Shown here one piece after another: positions 1-5,535 of a DNA stretch of 6,034 nucleotides. Position numbers and translations under genes: made by a program. The notes below the pieces were generated by a model that had not been told where the DNA came from, did no database searches, and was given only the letters and a program-made list of their open reading frames with translations. Every line of letters begins with the position of its first letter. The first letter of the stretch is position 1. Source of the DNA: JBOGGN01 sp050744165 (lineage in GTDB: Bacteria > Actinomycetota > Acidimicrobiia > Acidimicrobiales > Palsa-688); contig JBOGGN010000004.1 in assembly GCA_050744165.1 (NCBI GenBank), positions 1 to 6,034 of the forward strand, in the 5' to 3' direction.

Positions 1-57
1 GGGGTCAAAACCGCCGAGGGCGTCCCACGCCTGGCGCCGGATGAGGAAGCACGCGCC
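1..57 (-). pseudogene. wbbL: In-frame continuation of the wbbL-like gene beyond the amber codon
   Basis: Read in the same frame as the gene upstream, the 19 codons after the TAG at 58-60 encode GACFLIRR followed by QAWDALGGFDP and run off the window edge. This is the segment expected next in rhamnosyltransferases of this family, where mycobacterial WbbL has W-L-S-G-S-C-L-L-V-R-R and then GGFDE. The amber codon falls where WbbL has Ser. A TCG serine codon becomes TAG by one C-to-A change. The rest of the gene, including the expected E-D motif, lies outside the window. Confidence 0.75.
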
Positions 58-585
58 CTACACCCAGTCAACCGCTCGCCGCTCGCCGTGATCCCAGTCG
101 AGCAGCCGGTAGCGGCGGGAAAACGGGTTGGCGGGCCAGACCAGCCCCAACACGCCGTGGCCAGCAGCGTCGGCCAGCGACGGGAAGGAGCGAGCGGAGG
201 GGTAGATGCTTCCGTCGAGGTTGCGCAACTGAGGCCCAACGACCGCCGCCGTCGGGTCGTCGGCCAACGCGTCGCCGAGGGCGGCCACGGTGCCCGGCGC
301 CACCACCAGATCCGGGTTGCAAATCAACAAGTGGCCCTCGCCTAGGTCCCGGGCGCCGCGGTTGGCCGCCTGCCCGTAGCCAAGGTTCCGCCCTGCGGCC
401 ACCCAGGTGACGGGCAGGCCGGCGTCGGCCAGCGCCGTCTCGGCCGCCTCGTCCCGGGAGCCGCGGCTGTGACCGTTGTCGACGACCACCACCTCTGAAA
501 CGCCGTCCTCGAGCAGGCTGGCCACGCACGCGGGTAGGACCGAGGCGGCCTGGAAGTTGACCACGATCGCCCGCACCGCCGTCAC
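58..585 (-). CDS. wbbL: WbbL-like rhamnosyltransferase (GT2), ended early by an in-frame TAG
   Basis: Family 2 glycosyltransferase (GT-A fold), 175 codons up to a TAG at 58-60. Visible motifs are the nucleotide-binding start (AIVVNFQ, residues 6-12), VVDNG at 34-38, GRNLGYGQAANRG at 65-77 and CNPDL at 89-93. The stretch DGSIYPSAR (124-132), then a VLG..WP.NP segment (145-153) and VDWV (172-175), resembles mycobacterial WbbL, as I recall that sequence. WbbL transfers L-rhamnose from dTDP-rhamnose to polyprenyl-diphospho-GlcNAc at the cytoplasmic face of the membrane, making the arabinogalactan linker. The start is GTG at 585, overlapping the upstream TGA as GTGA (582-585). Family members usually run to about 260-310 residues and carry the catalytic Glu-Asp region later, so this product would lack it. 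Conserved sequence continues after the stop, so this is a pseudogene, a sequence error or a readthrough case. The family is secure; the WbbL assignment is likely. Confidence 0.85.
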   Translation of the reverse strand: MTAVRAIVVNFQAASVLPACVASLLEDGVSEVVVVDNGHSRGSRDEAAETALADAGLPVTWVAAGRNLGYGQAANRGARDLGEGHLLICNPDLVVAPGTVAALGDALADDPTAAVVGPQLRNLDGSIYPSARSFPSLADAAGHGVLGLVWPANPFSRRYRLLDWDHGERRAVDWV

Positions 586-1301
586 CCGGCCCCACCGGGC
601 CCCGCGCCGGGCCGGAAGCGGAGGCGGATTAGGGTCGCCGCCGCCACCAGGCCGTCTTTCCAGGTGAACTTCCGGCCGTCGGCACCCTCCCGCCGGGCGT
701 AGGTGACCGGAACCTCATGGATGCGGTAGTGGTGGCGAAGCAGCTTGGCGGTGATTTCCGGCTCGAAGTCGAAGCGGTTGGAGGTCAGGTTCAAGGAGTC
801 AAGGACCTTGCGGTCGAAAAGCTTGTAGCCCGTCTCGATGTCGGTGAGGGTGGTGTTGAACAGGACCGCCGCCAGGACCGACAGCGACCGGTCCCCCGCC
901 CAGCGCAAGAGCGACGTCGCTTCCCGCTCCGCCAGGTAGCGGCTTCCGTAGACGACCTGGGCCCGCCCCTGGAGGACCGGCGCCAACAGGCGCGGCCATT
1001 CTTCCGGGTCGTACTCCAAGTCGGCGTCTTGAATCAGCACCAGGTCGCCACGCGCCAGGGAGACTCCGGTGCGAACAGCGGCGCCTTTTCCCCGGTTGGT
1101 GTCGTGGGAGGCGACCCTGATCGTGGAGTCCGCCAGCGCCGCCAGGATTTTGTCGGTGCCGTCCGAGGATCCGTCGTCGACGACGATGATCTCCCGGTCG
1201 ATGGGCAGCTCCACCAGCCGCATCCGGCGGATGATCTCGCCGACGGTGTTGCGCTCGTTGTAGACCGGGACGACGACCGACAGGAGGCGGTACCCGGTCA
1301 C
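582..1301 (-). CDS. DPM1-like family 2 glycosyltransferase
   Basis: A 239-residue glycosyltransferase of the dolichyl/polyprenyl-phosphate mannose synthase type, expected to move a hexose from a nucleotide donor (GDP-mannose or UDP-glucose) to a polyprenyl phosphate carrier. Motifs in order are SVVVPVYNE (8-16), the nucleotide-binding VVDDGSSDGT (40-49), RGKGAAVRTG (70-79), the metal-binding QDADLEYDP (91-99), YGSR (118-121), ETGYKLF (156-162) and FDFEPEI (177-183). No transmembrane segment is visible, so it is the short DPM1 form without the C-terminal membrane domain of GtrB-type proteins. The frame is open far upstream, but GTG at 1301 is chosen because it starts just before the first beta strand and overlaps the uxs stop as GTGA (1298-1301). 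The gene ends in the same kind of overlap with the wbbL-like gene. Acceptor and sugar cannot be read from the sequence. Confidence 0.9.
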   Translation of the reverse strand: MTGYRLLSVVVPVYNERNTVGEIIRRMRLVELPIDREIIVVDDGSSDGTDKILAALADSTIRVASHDTNRGKGAAVRTGVSLARGDLVLIQDADLEYDPEEWPRLLAPVLQGRAQVVYGSRYLAEREATSLLRWAGDRSLSVLAAVLFNTTLTDIETGYKLFDRKVLDSLNLTSNRFDFEPEITAKLLRHHYRIHEVPVTYARREGADGRKFTWKDGLVAAATLIRLRFRPGAGPGGAG

Positions 1302-2227
1302 CGCTGGCTCTCGAACCAGGCCACGGTCTGCTCGAGTCCCTGCCGCAGGGGGGTCGTGGGCGCCCAGCCGAGCACCGTTCGAGCCAGGCTGATGTCGGGG
1401 CAACGCCGGACCGGGTCGTCCTCCGGCAGGTCCACCAAGGCGATCTGCGACTGGGAACCGGTGACCTCGAGCACCAGGCGGGCCAGTTCCGAGACGGTGA
1501 ACTCGTCGGGGTTGCCGACGTTTACCGGCCACCGGTAGGTCGACCCGAGCAACGCCAGGAAGCCGGCCACCTCGTCGGTGGCGTAACAGAAACTGCGGGT
1601 TTGGCCGCCGTCGCCGTAGACCGTGAGCGGCTGGCCGGCCAGCGCCTGGGTGATGAAGTTCGACACCACCCGGCCGTCGTCGGGGCGCATATGGGGTCCG
1701 TAGGTATTGAAGATCCGCACCACCCGCACGTCGAGGTCGTACACCCGGTGGTAGGCCATGGTGAGCGCCTCGGCGTAGCGCTTGGCCTCGTCGTACACCG
1801 AACGGGGGCCGATGGGATTCACGTGGCCCCAGTACGTCTCCGCCTGCGGGTGCTCGGCGGGATCGCCGTAGACCTCGCTGGTCGAGGCTTGGAAGTAGCG
1901 GGCCCCCTTGGCGAGGGCCAGGTCGAGCAGGTTCTTGGTGCCGGCGCTGCCGACCTGGAGAATCTCCAGCGGGATGCTGGAAAAGTCCACCGGGGAGGCC
2001 GGGCTGGCCAGGTTCATGACCGCACCCACCGGGCCATCGATGAGCACCGGCAGGGTCACATCGGCCCACTGAAAGGAGTACCCGGGGTGGCCGGCGAACA
2101 GTTCCACGTTGGCCTTGGACCCGGTGATCAGGTTGTCGACCGCCACCACCTCGTCGCCGCGGTCGAGCAGGGCCCGGCACAGGTGCGTCCCGAGGAACCC
2201 GGCGCCGCCGGCAACGACCACCCTCAC
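1298..2227 (-). CDS. uxs: UDP-glucuronate decarboxylase (UDP-xylose synthase)
   Basis: Extended short-chain dehydrogenase of 309 residues that oxidises and decarboxylates UDP-glucuronate to UDP-xylose in the cytoplasm using bound NAD. The Rossmann motif GGAGFLG is at 7-13 and the NAD ribose-binding Asp at 31. STSEVYGDP (115-123) and YWGHVNPIGPR (132-142) are typical of this family. The catalytic YxxxK is Y145/K149. S117/E118 match the Ser-Glu pair of the ArnA and UXS decarboxylases, and R211 in QTRSF matches their active-site Arg. The frame stays open to about 2311, but the 28 extra residues are an Ala/Ser-rich stretch overlapping ugd, so GTG at 2227 (VRVVVAGGAG) is preferred. It lies 7 bp after the ugd stop with no good Shine-Dalgarno, suggesting coupling to ugd. 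The neighbouring ugd makes its substrate, which strengthens the call. A related NDP-sugar epimerase is the less likely alternative. Confidence 0.9.
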   Translation of the reverse strand: MRVVVAGGAGFLGTHLCRALLDRGDEVVAVDNLITGSKANVELFAGHPGYSFQWADVTLPVLIDGPVGAVMNLASPASPVDFSSIPLEILQVGSAGTKNLLDLALAKGARYFQASTSEVYGDPAEHPQAETYWGHVNPIGPRSVYDEAKRYAEALTMAYHRVYDLDVRVVRIFNTYGPHMRPDDGRVVSNFITQALAGQPLTVYGDGGQTRSFCYATDEVAGFLALLGSTYRWPVNVGNPDEFTVSELARLVLEVTGSQSQIALVDLPEDDPVRRCPDISLARTVLGWAPTTPLRQGLEQTVAWFESQR

Positions 2228-2234
2228 GGACGCG

Positions 2235-3536
2235 TCACTTGCGGCCCATGCCCTGGTACTGGAAGCCGCGGCGGCGCAGGCTGGCCGGGTCGAGGAGGTT
2301 GCGGGCGTCAAGGATGACCGGAGACGCCATGGCCCCGGCCACCTTGTCGAAGTCCAGCCACCGGAACTCGTCCCACTCGGTGAGCACCACCAGCACCGCG
2401 GCGCCGGCGCAGGCCGCGTAGGGGTCGTCGCAGACCTCGATGTCGACGGTCTCCAGCTGGGCGGGGCGCGGCCGGGAGCGCTTCACCGTCGGGTCGAACC
2501 CAGCCAGGACGGCACCCCGCTCGGCCAGGCGCTCGACCACCGAGACGGCGGGCGACTCTCGCAGATCGTCGGTGCCGGCCTTGAAGGTGAGGCCCCAGAC
2601 GGCCACCCGGACGCCGAGCAGGCTGCCCCCGGCCAGGCCCTGGATGCGCTCCGCGAGCAGCTGGAACTGCTGGTCGTTGACGGCGATGACCCCTTTCAGC
2701 AGTTCGAAGTCGTAGCCGGCGCCCTCGGCAATGCACACCAGCGCCCGGGTGTCCTTCGGGAAGCAGGAACCGCCCCAGCCGGGGCCCGGTTTCAGGAACT
2801 CGAAGCCGATGCGCTTGTCGTACCCCATCCCGAGCACCACGTCTCGCACGTCGGCCCCGACGGCCTGGCACAGGTTGGCGATGGCGTTGATGAAGGAGAC
2901 CTTGGTCGCCAGGAAGGCGTTGCAGGCGTACTTAATGGTCTCCGCGGTCGCGGGGTCGGTGACCATGACAGGGGCGTTGAGGCCCTGGTAGAGGGCCGCC
3001 ACCCGGGCCGCCGCGGCCTGGTCCTCGCAGCCGATCACGACCCGGTCGGGGTTGAGGCAGTCGTGCACCGCCTGGCCCTCCAGGAGAAACTCGGGGTTGG
3101 AGACCACCGCCACGTCGGCCCGGCCGAGGGCCCGCTCCACCACCCGCGCCGAGCCCACCGGCACCGTCGACTTGGTGATGACGACGGCGCCTGCCGTCAG
3201 GGCAGGAGCGACCGCCGCCGACGCCTCCTCGACGAAGCGCAGGTCGGGCGCCCCGTCGACGCCTTGGGGTGTCTGCACACAGAGGAAGACGAACTCGGCC
3301 CGGGCTCGGGTGACCGCCTGCGCCGCCCCCACCACGAAGTGGAGGCGCCGCGCCTCGAGCCCCTCGGCGACCAGCTGCTCAAGGCCCTGCTCGAAAATCG
3401 GGATGCGGCCCTTCTGGAGTCCCGCGATCTTGGCCTCGTCGATGTCGGCGCAGACCACGTCGTGGCCCAAGTGGGCCAAGCAGGCACCGGTGGTCAGCCC
3501 GACATAGCCGGTCCCGATGACCGCGACCCGGCTCAC
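2235..3536 (-). CDS. ugd: UDP-glucose 6-dehydrogenase
   Basis: Cytoplasmic NAD-dependent enzyme of 433 residues, the normal length for the bacterial short class. It oxidises UDP-glucose twice to UDP-glucuronate, the substrate of the next gene, uxs. The N-terminal Rossmann domain opens with VIGTGYVG (6-13), followed by CVQTPQG (86-92), TKSTVPVGS (121-129) and NPEFLLEG (147-154). The central domain has K202 and N206 in IKYACNAFLATK. The nucleophile C258 lies in GGSCFPKD, with D262 nearby. The C-terminal UDP-binding domain carries WGLTFKAGTDDLRESP (314-329). All key residues are present. The start is GTG at 3536, three codons before the first beta strand, overlapping the rmlD stop as GTGA (3533-3536). 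An AAGGAG lies 11 bases upstream, inside rmlD. The function is secure; GDP-mannose dehydrogenase is a distant alternative that the motifs do not favour. Confidence 0.95.
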   Translation of the reverse strand: MSRVAVIGTGYVGLTTGACLAHLGHDVVCADIDEAKIAGLQKGRIPIFEQGLEQLVAEGLEARRLHFVVGAAQAVTRARAEFVFLCVQTPQGVDGAPDLRFVEEASAAVAPALTAGAVVITKSTVPVGSARVVERALGRADVAVVSNPEFLLEGQAVHDCLNPDRVVIGCEDQAAAARVAALYQGLNAPVMVTDPATAETIKYACNAFLATKVSFINAIANLCQAVGADVRDVVLGMGYDKRIGFEFLKPGPGWGGSCFPKDTRALVCIAEGAGYDFELLKGVIAVNDQQFQLLAERIQGLAGGSLLGVRVAVWGLTFKAGTDDLRESPAVSVVERLAERGAVLAGFDPTVKRSRPRPAQLETVDIEVCDDPYAACAGAAVLVVLTEWDEFRWLDFDKVAGAMASPVILDARNLLDPASLRRRGFQYQGMGRK

Positions 3537-4387
3537 GCGGTGACCAACTCCTTGACCAGCCGCTCCAAGGCGACGTGGTGGTCATCGAGGAGGGGGATGC
3601 CCTGGTAGCGGAGGGCGGCGTTGTCGAGCACCGAGTTGGCGGGGCGTGGAGCTGGCCGCGGCGGCTGGAGCTCGGCGGTGGAGACCGGTGCCACCCGGGC
3701 CGGGTCGTGGCCCGCGGCGGCCAGGATGTCGCGGACGAACCGGTACCAGGTGGTGGCGCCCTGGTTGGTGGCGTGGTAGACGCCCGGGAGGCGGGCCGCA
3801 GCCAGGCGGACGATCAGGGCCGCCAGGTCCTCGGTGAAGGTCGGGCAGCCGTACTGGTCATCGACGAACCGCAGCTCCCGTGCGGGGTCGCCCGCCAGCC
3901 GGAGGACGGTCTTGACCATGTTGGCGCCATGGGCGCCGCAGACCCAGGAGGTGCGGACGATGGTGGCGCCCGGTGCCAGGACCTGCACCTCCTGCTCACC
4001 GCCGAGCTTGGAGCGCCCGTACACCGACAGCGGGTTGGTCCGGTCCCACTCCCGGTAAGGCACCGGGCTGGTGCCGTCGAAGACGTAGTCGGTCGAGACG
4101 TACACCAGGTGGGCACCACTCGCCGCGGCCGCCTCGGCCACATGGCGGCTCCCGAGGGCGTTGACACGGAACGCCCGGTCGGGGTCCCCTTCGCAGGCAT
4201 CGACCGCCGTCCACGCCCCGGCATGGACCACGACGCTCGGCCGGGTGGTCGTGATCGCCTGAAGGACGGCGTCGCGGTCAGCAACGTCCAGCTGTTCACG
4301 GGTGAGTGGGAGAACCTCGCGCGGGGTGAAGGCGGTCGCCAGGTCCCGGCCGAGCTGGCCGCCGGCCCCGGTGATGAGGACCCGCAT
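3533..4387 (-). CDS. rmlD: dTDP-4-dehydrorhamnose reductase
   Basis: A 284-residue RmlD/RfbD-type reductase, a typical length. It catalyses the last step of dTDP-L-rhamnose synthesis: NAD(P)H reduction of dTDP-6-deoxy-L-lyxo-4-hexulose in the cytoplasm. Visible are the nucleotide-binding GAGGQLG (7-13), HAGAWTAVD (55-63), STDYVFDG (98-105) with T99 at the expected catalytic position, Y123/K127 as YGRSK, RTSWVCG (145-151) and DDQYGCPT (176-183). The reading frame is open far upstream into rmlB, but MRVLITGAGG marks the true N-terminus, giving ATG at 4387, one base after the rmlB TGA. No clear Shine-Dalgarno precedes it, so coupling to rmlB is likely. Its 3' end overlaps ugd by four bases. No rmlC lies beside it, which is unusual for a rhamnose operon. 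Confidence 0.95.
   Translation of the reverse strand: MRVLITGAGGQLGRDLATAFTPREVLPLTREQLDVADRDAVLQAITTTRPSVVVHAGAWTAVDACEGDPDRAFRVNALGSRHVAEAAAASGAHLVYVSTDYVFDGTSPVPYREWDRTNPLSVYGRSKLGGEQEVQVLAPGATIVRTSWVCGAHGANMVKTVLRLAGDPARELRFVDDQYGCPTFTEDLAALIVRLAAARLPGVYHATNQGATTWYRFVRDILAAAGHDPARVAPVSTAELQPPRPAPRPANSVLDNAALRYQGIPLLDDHHVALERLVKELVTA
3548..3553 (-). promoter_or_regulatory. Shine-Dalgarno sequence for ugd
   Basis: On the minus strand this reads AAGGAG, inside the last codons of rmlD and 11 bases before the ugd GTG at 3536. The spacing is a little long, but it is the clearest ribosome binding site I found by eye in the window. It supports GTG 3536 as the start and suggests ugd can initiate partly independently of coupling. 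Confidence 0.55.
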
Positions 4388-4388
4388 C

Positions 4389-5411
4389 TCAGGTCGGGGT
4401 GCCCCCGGCGGGCGCCACCGGCTGCCAGGCAGATTCGACGACCGGGGCCCGGTCCCGTAGCGGCTCCCACCACCGGCGGTGTTCGGCGTACCAGCGCACC
4501 GTATCGAGCAGGCCCTTTTCCCAGCCCACGACAGGTTGCCAGCCGAGTTCGAGGCGGATGCGGGAGGCGTCGAGCAGGTAGCGGCGGTCGTGGCCCGGTC
4601 GGTCGGGGACGATGGTCTTGAGCGAGTCCGGGAGGCCGAGGATCTGAAGGATCCGGTCGGCGACCTGCTCGATGCTGGCCTCGGTGCCGGTGCCGACGTG
4701 GTACGTCTCGCCGATCTTTCCTCGAGCCAAGACGGCGTCGATGGCCGTGCAGTGGTCCAGCACGTGGATCCACTCCCGGCGATTCTGGGTCGAGGCGTAC
4801 ATCGGCAGGTTCTGGCCATCGAGCGCCCGGGTGGTGAAGAGGGGGATCACCTTCTCCGGGAACTGGTAGGGCCCGTAGTTGTTGGCACAGTTGGTGATGG
4901 TGACCGGGAGCCCGTAGGTCTCGTGGTACGCCCGCACCGCGTGGTCCGCCCCCGCCTTGGACGCGTTGTACGGGGTGCGCGGCCGGTACGGGGAGGTCTC
5001 GGTGAACGCCTCCGTGGCGTCGAGGTCGAGGTCGCCGTAGACCTCGCAGGTGGAGATGTGGTGGAACCTCTGCGTCCCCGCTCGCCGGGCCGCCTCCAGC
5101 AGCGTCTGGGTGCCGAGGACGTTGGTCCGGAAGAAAAGGCCCGGATTGAGCACGGCCAGGCTGTTGTGGGACTCAGCGGCGAAATTGACGATGGTGTCGA
5201 TGCGGTGACGCTTCAGGGCATCGAAGACTCCCTCCAGGTCGCCGATGTCACCCTGGACGAACTCCATGTCAAGGCCGTCGAGGTTGTCCCGGTTGCCGGC
5301 GTAGGTCAGGGCGTCAAAGGCCACCACCGTGTCGCCCTGGTGGGCCTCGATCCAATAGCGCACGAAGTTGGAGCCGATGAACCCGGCCCCGCCGGTGACG
5401 AGCAAATGCAC
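4389..5411 (-). CDS. rmlB: dTDP-glucose 4,6-dehydratase (variant active site)
   Basis: A 340-residue extended SDR that converts dTDP-glucose to dTDP-4-keto-6-deoxyglucose with bound NAD, the second step to dTDP-L-rhamnose. Family marks are GGAGFIG (7-13), FDALTYAGN (32-40), FAAESH (77-82), YNASK with Y148/K152, TNCANNYGPYQFPEK (173-187) and PGHDRRYLLD (272-281). Two stretches differ from classical RmlB. The catalytic T-D-E triad reads T121-C122-E123, with TGC coding Cys, and the loop after AAESH is NSLAV (83-87) instead of VDRSI. I recall similar variants from other high-GC bacteria, so this looks like a subfamily, not decay. The start is GTG at 5411, directly before the first beta strand; upstream in-frame codons offer no better start and no Shine-Dalgarno is seen, so it may be leaderless. 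The dehydratase class is secure; the exact substrate is somewhat less so because of the variant residues. Confidence 0.9.
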   Translation of the reverse strand: MHLLVTGGAGFIGSNFVRYWIEAHQGDTVVAFDALTYAGNRDNLDGLDMEFVQGDIGDLEGVFDALKRHRIDTIVNFAAESHNSLAVLNPGLFFRTNVLGTQTLLEAARRAGTQRFHHISTCEVYGDLDLDATEAFTETSPYRPRTPYNASKAGADHAVRAYHETYGLPVTITNCANNYGPYQFPEKVIPLFTTRALDGQNLPMYASTQNRREWIHVLDHCTAIDAVLARGKIGETYHVGTGTEASIEQVADRILQILGLPDSLKTIVPDRPGHDRRYLLDASRIRLELGWQPVVGWEKGLLDTVRWYAEHRRWWEPLRDRAPVVESAWQPVAPAGGTPT

Positions 5412-5418
5412 CCGGGGC

Positions 5419-5424
5419 AGGTTA
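5419..5424 (-). promoter_or_regulatory. Possible -10 box of a leaderless promoter for rmlB
   Basis: TAACCT on the minus strand fits the TANNNT -10 pattern and ends 7 bases before the rmlB GTG. That is the spacing seen for leaderless transcripts in actinobacteria, where transcription begins at the start codon. The absence of a Shine-Dalgarno fits. No convincing -35 element is seen (CGAGCA at the right distance is weak), so this rests on the short motif and its position. Confidence 0.35.
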
Positions 5425-5437
5425 CCCGCAGCGGTAA
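5422..5437. promoter_or_regulatory. TTACC-N6-GGTAA dyad, candidate operator before rmlB
   Basis: A perfect 5-bp inverted repeat with a 6-bp centre (TTACC, CGCAGC, GGTAA) lies 11 bp upstream of the rmlB GTG. It is one of the few A/T-containing patches in a very GC-rich spacer. One arm overlaps the candidate -10 box, so a bound repressor could block it. Five-base arms can arise by chance, and no regulator gene is in the window. Confidence 0.3.
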
Positions 5438-5463
5438 GGCGTGCTCGATGCGGCCCGTCCCGC

Positions 5464-5535
5464 CGCTGCCGTCAGCCGCTGTCCGCTGCTGTCTCGCTGC
5501 AGGCAGCCGCAGTCAGTCCGCGGTCAGCCGAGGTC
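5464..5535. repeat. Seven degenerate ~10-bp units in the rmlA-rmlB spacer
   Basis: On the plus strand the units are CGCTGCCGTC (5464), AGCCGCTGTC (5474), CGCTGCTGTC (5484), CGCTGCAGGC (5495, after one extra T), AGCCGCAGTC (5505), AGTCCGCGGTC (5515, 11 bases) and AGCCGAGGTC (5526). A rough consensus is MGCYGCNGTC. The last unit runs into the 3' end of rmlA and the sixth and seventh share its stop codon, so the array may have grown out of coding sequence. Its function is unknown. A weak GCTG/CAGC hairpin can form inside it, but it has no terminator U-tract. Confidence 0.45.

Noticed and set aside
1302..2180. An upstream extension of the DPM1-like gene, giving a 532-residue protein
   Set aside because: The extra N-terminal part is an Arg/Gly/Pro-rich out-of-frame reading of uxs. 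The glycosyltransferase domain starts right after GTG 1301.
2109..3608. A 499-codon open frame on the plus strand opposite ugd
   Set aside because: It is antisense to a well-supported ugd and its translation is low-complexity (Gly, Arg, Ala, Val, His-rich) with no family motif. Long antisense frames are common in GC-rich DNA.
4388..4819. An N-terminal extension of RmlD to 428 residues
   Set aside because: The extension is an off-frame reading of rmlB. RmlD proteins begin with the MRVLITGAGG-type strand, found at ATG 4387.
5484..5510. Intrinsic terminator after rmlA
   Set aside because: Only a short GCTG/CAGC stem can be drawn and there is no T-run after it on the transcribed strand.
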